Notes: generated from the letters alone by a model not told the origin. 40,832 bases of DNA from Thermaceae bacterium (GCA_026987375.1 JALSMT010000113.1:1-40832), one strand, 5' to 3'; positions 9,017-17,782 are shown, counted from the first letter of the stretch. Numbers and translations are program-made.

Positions 9017-10156
9017 ATGAGCGAAGTAGAAATCAAACGCGGCTTGGAAGGAGTTCACTTCACTGAGACGGAGCTTTCTTTCATCAATGGCCAAGAGGGC
9101 AAGCTTTATTACCTTGGCTACCCGATTGAGCAGCTGGCCGAAAACAGCAGTTTCGAGGAGACTTCATACCTGCTGTTGCACAAAAGGCTACCCAGCGCCG
9201 ACGAGCTGGCGGTTTTCAAAGAAAAGCTGGTCAAGAACCGCAATCTGGCGGTCGAGAAAGTGGCCTCTTACGCAGACTACCCCAAGAACGCCCATCCCAT
9301 GGCGTCTTTGCGCACCGCCATCAGCGAGATCGGACTCTTCGACCCCACCGAAGAAGACACCTCCTTCGAGAGCCTCTACGAGAAGAGCATCAGCCTCATC
9401 TCCAAAATGGCAACCGTTACCGCGGCCATCAAGCGTCTGCGTGAAGGTCGCATGCCAATAGAGCCGGATCCTGAGCTTTCGCACGCCGCCAATTTCTACT
9501 ACATGATGAACGGCAAGAGGCCCAGCCCCGAGCAAGAAAAGCTTCTGGACGTAGCCCTGATACTACACGCCGAGCACGGCATGAACGCCTCTACCTTTAC
9601 CGCGCTGGCGGTACACTCCACCGCTTCCGACATTTACTCTTCTATAGTCGCCGCGATCGGCGCTCTCAAGGGCCCGCGCCACGGCGGCGCCAACGAGCAG
9701 GTCATGAGGATGGTGCAAGACATCGGCAATCCTGAGGCGGCCACGGGTTGGGTGCAGGGCAAGTTGGCCAACAAAGAGCGCATCATGGGTATGGGGCACC
9801 GCGTCTACAAAGCCCTTGACCCGCGAGCGGTTATCTTGCGCAAATACGCCGAGATAGTCGCCAATGCTCACGGCAAGTCCAAGGAGTACGAGATTTTGAC
9901 TACGGTCGAGCAAGAGGCCGGCAAGGTTCTCAACAAGCGCGGCATTTACCCCAACGTAGACTTCTATTCGGGAGTCGTCTACTCCGACCTGGGTATTCCC
10001 ACCGACTTTTTCACCCCGGTATTCGCAGTGGCGCGCATCTCCGGATGGACCGCGCATATTCTCGAATACTTCCGTATGGACAACCGCCTCTTGCGTCCCA
10101 AGGCCAAATTCGTCGGCGAGTTGGACCGTAAATACGTCCCCATGGATCAACGCTAA
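9017..10156 (+). CDS. gltA: Citrate synthase
   Basis: Condenses acetyl-CoA and oxaloacetate to citrate, entry of the TCA cycle. 379 residues, the size of short type II/archaeal-like citrate synthases. Catalytic segments: [13 protein letters not shown] (first His), [23 protein letters not shown] (second His) and [10 protein letters not shown] (catalytic Asp region). 2-Methylcitrate synthases share this fold, and no prp genes are adjacent, so citrate synthase is preferred. The ATG at 9017 is preceded by GGGAG; an earlier in-frame ATG at 8963 lacks family similarity. Monocistronic, ending at a strong terminator. Confidence 0.93.
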   Translation: MSEVEIKRGLEGVHFTETELSFINGQEGKLYYLGYPIEQLAENSSFEETSYLLLHKRLPSADELAVFKEKLVKNRNLAVEKVASYADYPKNAHPMASLRTAISEIGLFDPTEEDTSFESLYEKSISLISKMATVTAAIKRLREGRMPIEPDPELSHAANFYYMMNGKRPSPEQEKLLDVALILHAEHGMNASTFTALAVHSTASDIYSSIVAAIGALKGPRHGGANEQVMRMVQDIGNPEAATGWVQGKLANKERIMGMGHRVYKALDPRAVILRKYAEIVANAHGKSKEYEILTTVEQEAGKVLNKRGIYPNVDFYSGVVYSDLGIPTDFFTPVFAVARISGWTAHILEYFRMDNRLLRPKAKFVGELDRKYVPMDQR

Positions 10157-10176
10157 GTCGGCGATGCACAAAACAA

Positions 10177-10200
10177 GCCGCCCCTTAGGGGCGGTTTTCT
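10177..10200 (+). terminator. Intrinsic terminator of citrate synthase gene
   Basis: CCGCCCC-TTA-GGGGCGG followed by TTTTCTCTT; perfect 7-bp GC stem with T-rich tail. Confidence 0.88.
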
Positions 10201-10210
10201 CTTATCGCGA

Positions 10211-10975
10211 TCATGATAAAGCAGCAAACTCGCTCAGAGCTTCGCTGGCGTTGGCGTAGCGAAATTGCGGGTCCTTGGCGACCATTTTTTCCAATAACCG
10301 TTGCAGGTATCTGTCTTCTTCGATGCTACTACTAGGTAGGGGGTCATTGAGGTGACTTTGGATTACCGAGCGCGGGTCGCCCACGAAGGGGAGTTCGCCA
10401 GTAAGGCCCCAGTAAAGGATGATACCGGCGGCGTAGACGTCGCTGGCCGGTGTGGGCGGCTGGCCCATGGCTTGCTCGGGCGCCAGATAGGCTATTGTGC
10501 CCAGTCTCAGGTTATTAGAGTGCTCGCTCCTAGGACCTGAGAGGTCAAAGTCGATCAGCTTAACCGAGCCTACGTTGGCGACCATAAGGTTCTCCGGCTT
10601 GACGTCGCGGTGGACAAAGCCGCGCTGGTGCATGTGCGCCAGCGCTGCAAGCAGCTGCATAAAGACGGCTATGAACCCGTCTTTAGCCGGAAACTGCATG
10701 TCGGAAAGACGTTTTCCTGATGCGAACTCCATCAGTACCGCCGGGCAGTCGTCTATATCAAACCTTTCGATGATGTGGTTTACGTTTGGGTGGTCCAAAG
10801 AGCTGCCGACCCGCCACTCGCGATCGGCCCGCGCGGAGTAGCCCTCGGGGAATACCTTTATAGCGAAGGGTTTTCCGCTTTCATCGAAGCTGAGATAAAC
10901 GGTCGCAACCGCTCCGCGTACGATTGGGCGCACAATACGGTAGCGGTCTAAAACGACTCTGCCCGGCAGGCCCAC
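10211..10975 (-). CDS. Hanks-type Ser/Thr protein kinase, soluble, with altered loops
   Basis: 254 residues forming only a kinase domain; no transmembrane or PASTA part. Catalytic set present: Lys40 (AIK), Glu53, HRDVKPEN with Asp124 and Asn129, Asp142, and APE at 165-167. Two departures: the glycine loop reads VRGAVATV, keeping just one of three glycines, and DFG is DFD (142-144). It may still be active because all charged catalytic residues remain. The GTG start at 10975 lies 6 nt after TATAGT, suggesting a leaderless mRNA. It is divergent from the patatin gene. Target unknown. Confidence 0.88.
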   Translation of the reverse strand: MGLPGRVVLDRYRIVRPIVRGAVATVYLSFDESGKPFAIKVFPEGYSARADREWRVGSSLDHPNVNHIIERFDIDDCPAVLMEFASGKRLSDMQFPAKDGFIAVFMQLLAALAHMHQRGFVHRDVKPENLMVANVGSVKLIDFDLSGPRSEHSNNLRLGTIAYLAPEQAMGQPPTPASDVYAAGIILYWGLTGELPFVGDPRSVIQSHLNDPLPSSSIEEDRYLQRLLEKMVAKDPQFRYANASEALSEFAALS

Positions 10976-10981
10976 AAGACA

Positions 10982-11037
10982 ACTATAACCGAGCCGGGGC
11001 TCACGCTGTTCATGGCTTTAGGGGGTTACCATATACA
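10982..11037. promoter_or_regulatory. Divergent -10 elements, kinase and patatin genes
   Basis: On the minus strand TATAGT (10987-10982) ends 6 nt before the kinase GTG. On the plus strand TTCATG (11009-11014), 17-nt spacer, TATACA (11032-11037) ends 4 nt before the patatin ATG at 11042. Both transcripts would have almost no leader. Confidence 0.4.
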
Positions 11038-11041
11038 GCGT

Positions 11042-11848
11042 ATGAGTAAGAGCGCGCGCCCCGAAAAAGACGACTGTTCCGCTTTTCAACCGATAAGGCT
11101 CGGTATTGCTTTGTCTGGCGGGGCGGCCAGGGGCTTGGCGCATATAGGCGTACTCAAGGTCGTTGAAGAAACGGGAGTGCCAGTGGGAGCGCTGGCTGGT
11201 ACGAGCATGGGCGCTATCATCGGCGGCCTCTGGGCGGCCGGTCACTCGGCGCAGGAGATACTGGAAATCGCCAGGGAAGCTTCTTGGCTGAAGATGATCA
11301 ATTTTAGCCCTAAAGGTGGAATACTATCCGAGAAAAAACTGATGAAATTCCTTTCGAGCTACCTCCCTTCAGATTTCAGCGGTCTCGAAATCCCCTTCGT
11401 GGCGGTGGCTACTGACGTGGTAAACGGCAGGAGCGTTTACTTGCACCAGGGACCGTTAGCCAGCGCAATCGTGGCTTCGGCGGCGTATCCGGGCTTATTT
11501 GCGGCGATACCGAGAGACGACCTGCTTTTGATTGATGGGGGTGTATTCGATAATCTGCCAGTAGACGCAGCCCGTTTTTTGGGCTCCGAAAAGGTCATCG
11601 CTAGCGACGTGGGTTATGACCCCGAGTTGGAGCCTGGCGCGCCCAAGGGGGTTATCGAGCTGGGGCGCAGAGCTATCGACCTGATGCAGGCACAGTTGAC
11701 GCGTGTGCGTTTGGCGATGAATCCGCCCGAGCTGTATATCAAACCGCTATTGCCTGGGATAGGGCTCGAGTCTTTCGGTATGATCGAGACGATATGGAGA
11801 TCCGGATATGAAGCTGCTATGAAGGCTTTGAAAGGGTTAGAGGTGTAG
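11042..11848 (+). CDS. Patatin-like phospholipase (RssA/NTE family)
   Basis: 268 residues. The oxyanion loop SGGAARG (25-31), nucleophile elbow GTSMG with Ser55, and DGG motif with Asp165 make the Ser-Asp dyad complete. The family hydrolyses acyl esters of phospholipids; there is no signal peptide, so it is probably cytoplasmic or peripheral. An in-frame ATG at 11012 would add ten residues, but promoter-like bases lie between the two, so 11042 is preferred. The lepB start is 2 nt after the stop, so they form one transcript. Substrate unknown. Confidence 0.86.
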   Translation: MSKSARPEKDDCSAFQPIRLGIALSGGAARGLAHIGVLKVVEETGVPVGALAGTSMGAIIGGLWAAGHSAQEILEIAREASWLKMINFSPKGGILSEKKLMKFLSSYLPSDFSGLEIPFVAVATDVVNGRSVYLHQGPLASAIVASAAYPGLFAAIPRDDLLLIDGGVFDNLPVDAARFLGSEKVIASDVGYDPELEPGAPKGVIELGRRAIDLMQAQLTRVRLAMNPPELYIKPLLPGIGLESFGMIETIWRSGYEAAMKALKGLEV

Positions 11849-11849
11849 C

Positions 11850-12668
11850 ATGATGCGCGATTTCTTAGAGTACCTCTGGTATGAGTGGTTCAGGCAGGTG
11901 GGCGAGGCGCTGCTCATCGCTTTCATAGTCACGACCTTCGTTTTTACGACCGTACAGGTTTACGGCAGGAGCATGACTCCTACTTTGCAGAACGGCGAGC
12001 GCGTCTTGGTGCCCAAGTACGAGATGTGGCTGGCGCGGTTTGGAATGAGGCAGTGGCAACGAGGCGAGATAGTCATCGTCAAGCCCCCCTTTGGCGCACC
12101 GAACTCGACGACCGCCTTCCCGATAATTGGCTTTCGTTTCAGACCATATTTTATTAAGAGGGTAGTAGCAAAGCCGGGCGACACCATCAGGGTCTACCGC
12201 GGCCAGCTGGAGGTAAACGGCTATTACGTCGATGAAAAGCAGATAACCGACAAGATCACCCCCTATCCCGACAACTTTCCCGACCTCCTGGTCGCGGGGG
12301 GAGAGGTGGTGGGGTTCCAAGGGTACCGCGTAGCCACCCTGCCCGACTACCTAAAACCGGCGCTAGAAATGTTGCAGCCGCTGCCGGATGATATTAAGGC
12401 CGTCAGCATGGACCACCCCATCGACTACACCGGCGCCCTGAAGATAAAAGACGGTTACTACTTCGTCATGGGCGATAACCGCACCTTGGGCGGCTCGGAG
12501 GATTCCCGCGTCTTCGGACCGGTGCCGCTCGAAAACATAGCGGGGCGGGCCAGCGCGGTATGGTGGCCGCCGGTTACAAAAAGGGACGGCTCATATCGTC
12601 TCAATATCAGGTTGCTCAACATTCCTGATGGTTATAAACGCATTCCCGAACCGCGCGGCGATAAATAA
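11850..12668 (+). CDS. lepB: Signal peptidase I
   Basis: Removes Sec/Tat signal peptides at the outer face of the inner membrane. 272 residues: one N-terminal membrane helix (about 19-37), Ser41 in GRSMTPTL, catalytic Lys103 in FIKRVVAKPGD, and the GDNR box (GDNRTLGGSEDSRVFG), slightly extended relative to the usual GDNRxxSxDSR. An insertion of some 60 residues between the Lys box and GDNR forms a larger beta domain, as in many Gram-negative enzymes. Linked to the patatin gene; ends at a strong terminator. Confidence 0.95.
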   Translation: MMRDFLEYLWYEWFRQVGEALLIAFIVTTFVFTTVQVYGRSMTPTLQNGERVLVPKYEMWLARFGMRQWQRGEIVIVKPPFGAPNSTTAFPIIGFRFRPYFIKRVVAKPGDTIRVYRGQLEVNGYYVDEKQITDKITPYPDNFPDLLVAGGEVVGFQGYRVATLPDYLKPALEMLQPLPDDIKAVSMDHPIDYTGALKIKDGYYFVMGDNRTLGGSEDSRVFGPVPLENIAGRASAVWWPPVTKRDGSYRLNIRLLNIPDGYKRIPEPRGDK

Positions 12669-12670
12669 AC

Positions 12671-12699
12671 AGAGGGGGTAGAACCCCCTCTTTTTATTT
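12671..12699 (+). terminator. Intrinsic terminator after lepB
   Basis: AGAGGGGG-TAGAA-CCCCCTCT then TTTTATTTT; perfect 8-bp stem. It separates lepB from the convergent aminotransferase gene. Confidence 0.88.
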
Positions 12700-12708
12700 T
12701 CTAAACGC

Positions 12709-14028
12709 TCAGAAGCTCGCAAAAACATCCGCCAGAATTTCTATGGCGAGCCTTACCTGCTCTTCGGTAATAATCAGCGGAGGCGACAGCCTTAGTGTAG
12801 AGGGGCCAGCGGGCAGGGTCAGCAGCCCCTTTTCGAAGGCGCGGCGGGCCACCTCGTCGCGTAGAGCGGCGTCTTCTTCCCGGCTATCAGCGTCTTTGAC
12901 AAAATCCAGGCCTATCATCAGGCCGCGACCGCGCACGTCGCCCAGTCGAGCAAAGTCGTCCTGCAGTCCTCTTAGCCCCTCCCTGAAGAGAGCGCCCATC
13001 TGGTATGCGTTGTCCATGAGGCCGGATTGCAGCAGGTCCAGCGTAGCCAAGGAGGCCGCCGCGGCTACGGGGTTGCCGCCGAAAGTCGAGCCGTGCGCCC
13101 CCGGCGGCCAGCTGGACAACTCTTCTTTGAAGAGTATCGCCGATATCGGATAACCCGAGCCCATACCCTTGGCGAGCAAGACTATGTCGGGATTGAGCCC
13201 CTCATACTGTGACGCCAGAAAGCGCCCGGTGCGCCCGCTGCCCGACTGCACCTCGTCGGCGACCATCAATACGCCGTGCATGCGCGCCAGTTCGGCCAAT
13301 TCCTGGAAAAAGCCCGCAGGCGGCACCACGTATCCGCCTTCACCTTGCAAGGGCTCAAAAATAATGGCCCCAAGCTCGTCGGGCGGCAGCTTGGTCTTGA
13401 ACAGATGCTTGATGTATTCAATGACCACCTTGCCGGCGTCTTCGGGCTTTGCACCGAAGGGCGGTCGGTAAGGGTGGGGATAGGGGACGTGAAGCACTCC
13501 CGGTAGTAAGGGGGCGAAGCCCTTGCGGTATTTGCTGTTTGACGATGTCAGGGCCAGCGAGCCCAGCGTACGCCCGTGAAAGGCTCCGGTAAAAGCCAGT
13601 ATGTAAGGCCGGCGGGTGTGGTAGCGCACGATCTTGATGGCGGCTTCTACGGCCTCGGTGCCGGAGTTGCCAAAATACACCCGGTAACCGCCGCCCGCCA
13701 TTTCGTTGAGCCTTTCGGCCAGTGTTACCTGCGGTTCGCTGGAAAAGTCTGAAAAACAGACGTGCGAAAACTTGGCGGCCTGCTCTGCGACCGCTGCGAC
13801 TACCTGGGGGTGGGCGTAACCAGTGGTATTAACGGCAATGCCGGCCATGAGGTCGAGAAATCTGTTGCCGTCAACGTCTTCCAGCCATACGCCGTTGCCT
13901 TTGGCGGCGACGAAAGGGTAAGGGCGGACGTAAGAGGTAGAAAGGATCCTCTTATCCCGTTCAAGTATCTTCTTAGCCTTGGGGCCCGGCAGTGGCGTTC
14001 TAATAACTGGAACCGTTATATTGCTCAT
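12709..14028 (-). CDS. Class III PLP aminotransferase (4-aminobutyrate/acetylornithine type)
   Basis: 439 residues. PLP motifs: GNSGTEAVEAAIK, FTGAFHGRT, EPLQGEGGY, VADEVQSGSGRTG, and LLAKGMGSGYP with the Schiff-base Lys; HGSTFGGNP follows. The N-terminal PGPKAKKILERDKRILS extension is typical of the family called 4-aminobutyrate or acetylornithine-family aminotransferase in Deinococcota. Substrate could be GABA, putrescine, ornithine or another omega-amino acid; the polyamine transporter some 4 kb away is suggestive but not linked in an operon. The ATG at 14028 has GGAGG at good spacing. Confidence 0.88.
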   Translation of the reverse strand: MSNITVPVIRTPLPGPKAKKILERDKRILSTSYVRPYPFVAAKGNGVWLEDVDGNRFLDLMAGIAVNTTGYAHPQVVAAVAEQAAKFSHVCFSDFSSEPQVTLAERLNEMAGGGYRVYFGNSGTEAVEAAIKIVRYHTRRPYILAFTGAFHGRTLGSLALTSSNSKYRKGFAPLLPGVLHVPYPHPYRPPFGAKPEDAGKVVIEYIKHLFKTKLPPDELGAIIFEPLQGEGGYVVPPAGFFQELAELARMHGVLMVADEVQSGSGRTGRFLASQYEGLNPDIVLLAKGMGSGYPISAILFKEELSSWPPGAHGSTFGGNPVAAAASLATLDLLQSGLMDNAYQMGALFREGLRGLQDDFARLGDVRGRGLMIGLDFVKDADSREEDAALRDEVARRAFEKGLLTLPAGPSTLRLSPPLIITEEQVRLAIEILADVFASF

Positions 14029-14133
14029 TCACAACCTCCGTTTCACCAATATACTCTCAATGCGCACGGTTTTAAGAGGGCCATACCGCTCTCTTGAGGC
14101 GGGAGTTCTGATAATTCACTTATCTGGCGCCGC

Positions 14134-14139
14134 TATACT
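14134..14139 (+). promoter_or_regulatory. -10 element upstream of minD
   Basis: TATACT, 23 nt before the minD start, giving a short leader that includes AGGAGG. A matching -35 is not obvious. Confidence 0.4.
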
Positions 14140-14162
14140 TGACGAGACTAAGGAGGGACGCA

Positions 14163-14969
14163 TTGCAAGCTCGAGCAATCGTAGTTACATCGGGAAAAGG
14201 GGGCGTGGGTAAGACCACTACGACCGCAAACGTCGGCGCAGCCTTGGCGCGTGAGGGAGAGAAGGTTGTCGTGATCGACGTAGACGTTGGTCTGCGTAAC
14301 CTCGACGTGGTAATGGGGCTGGAAGGACGGGTGGTGTTCGACCTGATAGACGTCCTCGAGGGCCGTTGCAAGATGCGCCAGGCGCTTATTCGCGACAAAC
14401 GGGTGGAAAACCTCTACCTTTTGCCCGCTTCCCAAACGAAGGACAAGGAGTCGCTCGATCCAAAGATATTTAGGCCGGTGGTAAGGCATCTCATCGAAGA
14501 CGAAGGTTTTGACCGCGTCTTGATAGACTCCCCCGCGGGTATCGAAAAAGGCTTTAAGACTGCCGCCGCGCCGGCCGAAGGGGCGCTGGTGGTAGTCAAC
14601 CCCGAGGTGAGCTCGGTTAGAGACGCCGACAGGATCATCGGCCTGTTGGAGGCGGACGGCGTCAGCGAAAACCGCCTGATAATAAATCGCTTGCGGCCTG
14701 ACATGGTAAAGCGCGGCGACATGCTTTCCGTTGACGACATCGGTGAGATACTGGGCCTGCGTTTGATAGGGATAGTTCCCGAGGATGAGGGGATACTAGT
14801 CTCAACTAATATAGGAGAACCGGTAGCGCTGCGTAAAGAGAAGTCCGCAGCGGGCGCGGAGTTTCGCAACATCGCTAAAAGGATACGCGGTGAGGACGTT
14901 CCGCTGCCCGACCTAATGGCGGCGGGTGGTTTTTGGTCTTCGTTGCGCCGTATGCTTGGGGGTCGCTGA
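14163..14969 (+). CDS. minD: Septum-site ATPase MinD
   Basis: Membrane-cycling ATPase that works with MinC to block division away from midcell. 268 residues; deviant Walker A GKGGVGKTTTT at about 9-19, VIDVDVGLRNLD switch region, and DSPAGIEKGF. The C-terminal end is basic and aromatic (FWSSLRRMLGGR), consistent with the MinD membrane-targeting helix. The start is TTG at 14163, with AGGAGG 6 nt upstream; an earlier in-frame TTG at 14139 lies inside the -10 element and is rejected. No minC is adjacent. It heads a coupled minD-minE-rodA unit. Confidence 0.95.
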   Translation: MQARAIVVTSGKGGVGKTTTTANVGAALAREGEKVVVIDVDVGLRNLDVVMGLEGRVVFDLIDVLEGRCKMRQALIRDKRVENLYLLPASQTKDKESLDPKIFRPVVRHLIEDEGFDRVLIDSPAGIEKGFKTAAAPAEGALVVVNPEVSSVRDADRIIGLLEADGVSENRLIINRLRPDMVKRGDMLSVDDIGEILGLRLIGIVPEDEGILVSTNIGEPVALRKEKSAAGAEFRNIAKRIRGEDVPLPDLMAAGGFWSSLRRMLGGR

Positions 14970-15199
14970 TGTTTTGGTGGCGGCGTAAGAAAAGCAAGGA
15001 AAAAGCCAAGGAAAGACTGCAGCTGGTTCTAGCCTACGACCGCGCCAAGCTGGCCCCCGGACAGTTGGAATCCCTCAAAAGCGACTTGCTGAAGGTCTTG
15101 AAAAAATACTTCCCGGCAGACGAAAAGCGCGTTGAGATTGAGTTTGAGCAGCGCGGCGAGCAGGTGGTTCTAATAGCCAACATCCCTATTAACTCATGA
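14969..15199 (+). CDS. minE: Cell division topological factor MinE
   Basis: 76 residues. The N-terminal part with RLQLVLAYDRA is the segment that contacts MinD, followed by a helix and a strand-rich dimerisation half (VEIEFEQRGEQVVLIANIPI). It stimulates the MinD ATPase and gives the pattern its pole-to-pole dynamics. The ATG overlaps the minD stop (TGATG), so the frame's earlier Met codons inside minD are not used. The stop overlaps the rodA ATG. Confidence 0.93.
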   Translation: MFWWRRKKSKEKAKERLQLVLAYDRAKLAPGQLESLKSDLLKVLKKYFPADEKRVEIEFEQRGEQVVLIANIPINS

Positions 15200-16275
15200 T
15201 CAGACGACTGGATCTGACGTTATACGACTGGCCGCTGGCCATGCTGACCGTGGGTATCAACGCCGCGGGCATGCTGGTGCTGGCGAGCGCGGCTCCCAAC
15301 CCGCATTTGTGGAAGATGCAGATTGCCTGGAGCGGGCTCGCGATTTTAGCCGCTTTATTGCTGCAGTTGTTGCGCAAGGACGCCTTGTACCGTGCCGGGC
15401 CATGGATTTACGCCGTCACTGTATTGATGCTGCTGGCGGTATTGTTCGTGGGTCGCGAGGTTAACGGCGCGCGTTCTTGGTTCGTCTTCGGCCCGTTGCG
15501 GCTGCAGCCTTCCGAGCTGGCCAAACTGGCGCTCATTATTGTGCTCGCTTATTACTTGCGTAACAGAGATTTCAGGCGTCTGGGGGGTTATATCGCGCCC
15601 AGCCTGTTGGCGCTGCTGCCCATAGCGCTCACCCTGGTCGAGCCCGACCTCGGCGGCGCGCTGGTCATGAGCGCCATCGTTTTCGGCGTCTTTTTCGTGC
15701 GCGGCCTGCCGTGGCGGCATCTGTTGGTAGCGGCGGCCTTGGCCGCTGTGGTCGTGCCAACCGTGGTTTGGCCGCACCTCAAACCATACCAGCGGGAGAG
15801 GGTTCTGGTGGTTCTAAACCCCGCGCGCGATCCCTTGGGGGCCGGGTTCCAGGTCATTCAATCGGTTATCGCCATAGGCTCGGGCGGGGTGATGGGTAAG
15901 GGCTACGGCAATGGCACGCAGGCTCAGCTTGGTTTTATACCCGAGAGGCAGACAGACTTTATATTCTCCGTGCTCTCAGAGGAGATGGGCTTGGTGGGGG
16001 CGGTGGCCATGCTGCTGGCCTATGCGGCGTTGCTTTACCGCTTGGCGGTGATGGCGATGGAGGCGCTGCACGACGCCGACAGACTGCTTATCGCCGGAGT
16101 TATCAGCCTGGTAGCCTTTCAGCTGCTGGTGAACGTCGGCGTTACCCTGGGGGTCGCTCCGGTTACCGGCATAACCTTACCGCTGATGAGCTACGGCGGA
16201 ACCAGCCTTTTGACTACCTATCTTGCTTTGGGTCTAGCCCAGCTGGTTTACCGCGATCGATACGAGCAGGTCTAA
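15196..16275 (+). CDS. rodA: RodA peptidoglycan glycosyltransferase (SEDS family)
   Basis: Polymerises lipid II for side-wall growth with a class B PBP. 359 residues with about ten membrane helices. SEDS signatures: NGARSWFVFG, LQPSELAKLALI, PDLGGALVM with the catalytic Asp, GYGNGTQAQLGFIPERQTDFIFS and the C-terminal GITLPLMSYGGTSLL. Length and coupling to minDE favour RodA over FtsW. The ATG overlaps the minE stop by 4 nt. This implies a rod-shaped cell. Confidence 0.92.
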   Translation: MIRRLDLTLYDWPLAMLTVGINAAGMLVLASAAPNPHLWKMQIAWSGLAILAALLLQLLRKDALYRAGPWIYAVTVLMLLAVLFVGREVNGARSWFVFGPLRLQPSELAKLALIIVLAYYLRNRDFRRLGGYIAPSLLALLPIALTLVEPDLGGALVMSAIVFGVFFVRGLPWRHLLVAAALAAVVVPTVVWPHLKPYQRERVLVVLNPARDPLGAGFQVIQSVIAIGSGGVMGKGYGNGTQAQLGFIPERQTDFIFSVLSEEMGLVGAVAMLLAYAALLYRLAVMAMEALHDADRLLIAGVISLVAFQLLVNVGVTLGVAPVTGITLPLMSYGGTSLLTTYLALGLAQLVYRDRYEQV

Positions 16276-16280
16276 CCCTT

Positions 16281-16308
16281 TTGTGCAACCGCGGCGAAAA
16301 GGTAGAGT
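16281..16308 (+). promoter_or_regulatory. Promoter of the TSUP gene, leaderless
   Basis: TTGTGC (16281-16286), 16-nt spacer, TAGAGT (16303-16308), ending 6 nt before the GTG at 16315. No Shine-Dalgarno sequence fits. Confidence 0.5.
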
Positions 16309-16314
16309 GGGAAC

Positions 16315-17067
16315 GTGATTGGCTTTTTGATTGGTCTGATGGCGGGCTCTTTCGGCGCCTTGGTAGGGCTCGGCGGCGGAGTAATAATGGTGCCTTTGCT
16401 GGTGGGTTGGGCGCGTTTGCGCCAACACAAAGCGCACGGAACCAGCCTGCTGGCGGTGGCGGGAACCGCCGTAGTCGGTGGAGCAAGCTACGCTTTGGGC
16501 GGCAGCGTCGACTATCTAGCCGCCCTGTTGCTGACTATAGCGGCTATGCTGACGGCGCGCCTGGGGGCTAGATTTACCGGCAGGCTCGAGCCGACTATGT
16601 TGCGTCGTATATTCGGCGCATTTTTGATTTTTACAGCTTTGTTGCTGCCCTTCAAGCATCAGCTGCCACACGTCGCCAGCGGCGGCGCCGGCGCCCTTAG
16701 CTGGCTGATACTGATTGTCTCGGGCGCCATAGCTGGCTTTCTCTCGGGGATGCTAGGTATCGGCGGCGGCACGGTAATGGTGCCGGCATTGGTGCTGGGG
16801 GCTGGTCTGCCTCAACAAATATCGCAAGGGACGGCGCTGGTGGCTATGATAATACCTTCTTTGGTAGGCGCTTTCACCCACTGGCGCATGAACCACATAG
16901 ACAAGGCAATTGCCCCTAAACTCCTTCTGGGTATCGTCTTAGGCGCTTTTTTGGGGGGGCACGCAGCCCTTAGCATACCTGAAGGTATACTGAGGTGGAT
17001 CTTCGCTGCAGTGCTTATTTGGACGGGCGTAAGGTATCTGCGCAAGAACGGGGGAGGCAGTAAATGA
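16315..17067 (+). CDS. TSUP/TauE-SafE family membrane permease
   Basis: 250 residues, eight predicted membrane helices in two similar halves, each starting with a glycine-rich signature (GLGGGVIMVPLL near residue 18; GMLGIGGGTVMVPAL near 145). The family exports or imports sulfite, sulfoacetate, thiosulfate or related anions; the substrate here is unknown. The GTG start at 16315 is set by the promoter spacing. The stop overlaps the tatA ATG, so the two genes are coupled. Confidence 0.88.
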   Translation: MIGFLIGLMAGSFGALVGLGGGVIMVPLLVGWARLRQHKAHGTSLLAVAGTAVVGGASYALGGSVDYLAALLLTIAAMLTARLGARFTGRLEPTMLRRIFGAFLIFTALLLPFKHQLPHVASGGAGALSWLILIVSGAIAGFLSGMLGIGGGTVMVPALVLGAGLPQQISQGTALVAMIIPSLVGAFTHWRMNHIDKAIAPKLLLGIVLGAFLGGHAALSIPEGILRWIFAAVLIWTGVRYLRKNGGGSK

Positions 17068-17237
17068 ACCTGGGACCAATCGAGATAATCATAATACTAC
17101 TGATAATCGTGTTGCTATTCGGGGCCAAAAAGCTTCCCGAACTGGCGCGGGGGCTGGGCCGCTCCGCCAGCGAGTTCAAGAAAGGACTCAAAGAGGAAGA
17201 GCAGGACAAGGGTCAGCGAGAAGACGGAAACAAGTGA
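17064..17237 (+). CDS. tatA: Twin-arginine translocase subunit TatA/TatE
   Basis: 57 residues. One N-terminal membrane helix (residues 6-19, Ile/Leu-rich), the FGAKKLPELARGLG hinge and start of the amphipathic helix with the conserved Phe-Gly, then a charged tail. TatA forms the pore for folded proteins. The ATG overlaps the preceding TGA by 4 nt. No tatC is in the window. The last 25 bases overlap, tail to tail, the transporter remnant on the other strand. Confidence 0.93.
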   Translation: MNLGPIEIIIILLIIVLLFGAKKLPELARGLGRSASEFKKGLKEEEQDKGQREDGNK

Positions 17238-17719
17238 ATATACTTGGGTTTCAGCGCGATTCTCAACGTGGAACCTTCGCTGAGATTCAGGCGCTCGTGA
17301 ACGTGCCTGGGCAGTAGCATGGAAAGCGGTAGCGAGCTTTTCAAGCGAAAATGGTAACTATTGCCACGCTTGTGTATTTCGCTCACGCTTGCCTCTATGA
17401 CGTTGTCATTGAGGCTATTGGGGAGAGGCCTGCCTGGCCTGACCACCACTTCTTCGGGTCGTATGCCCCAGTAGACGTCTACGCTGCTTGCTGAGCCAAT
17501 GTAGCCCTCTCATCGCGAACGTATTTTGGTCTTTGCTTGAATACCCTCGCTGAAGCTGAGAAGGGTCGGTTTATGGACCTTCTTTGCGATAGACGCTAAG
17601 CAGCGCGGCGGCGCCTGGTTTAGATTGGCGGCGGCTATGCGTAAGACTCCGCCTTCGGCGCTTCCAAAAGACAGCAAAGCGAAGGCGAACAACAGCAAAA
17701 AGCGCATGGACGTAGCCAT
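17213..17719 (-). pseudogene. Remnant of a molybdate/tungstate ABC transporter (modA start fused to modC end)
   Basis: Two fragments read in the same minus-strand frame, split by TGA 17512-17510. The upstream fragment (17719-17510) has a signal peptide (MRFLLLFAFALLSFGSAEG) followed by VLRIAAANLNQA, like the start of ModA-type binding proteins (LRxAAAANL), and ends in a SF-SEG segment. Downstream, starting near 17509, comes VDVYWGIRPEEVVV and then a TOBE-like domain ending KYIHLFPSSR, as at the end of ModC/WtpC-type ATPases. Everything between (rest of modA, modB, most of modC) is missing. Most likely a large internal deletion left both ends of a modABC operon. Family assignment of the first piece is less sure than that of the second. 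Confidence 0.55.
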
Positions 17720-17732
17720 GATGCCAATCTAA

Positions 17733-17762
17733 CGCAAAAAGCGCCCCGCTACTGCGGGGCGC
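17733..17762 (-). terminator. Intrinsic terminator of the cytochrome c gene
   Basis: GCGCCCCGC and GCGGGGCGC form a 9-bp stem with loop TACT (written on the + strand); on the minus strand a TTTTTGCG tail follows. Confidence 0.82.
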
Positions 17763-17782
17763 GAAAGGATAGTATACGTACG

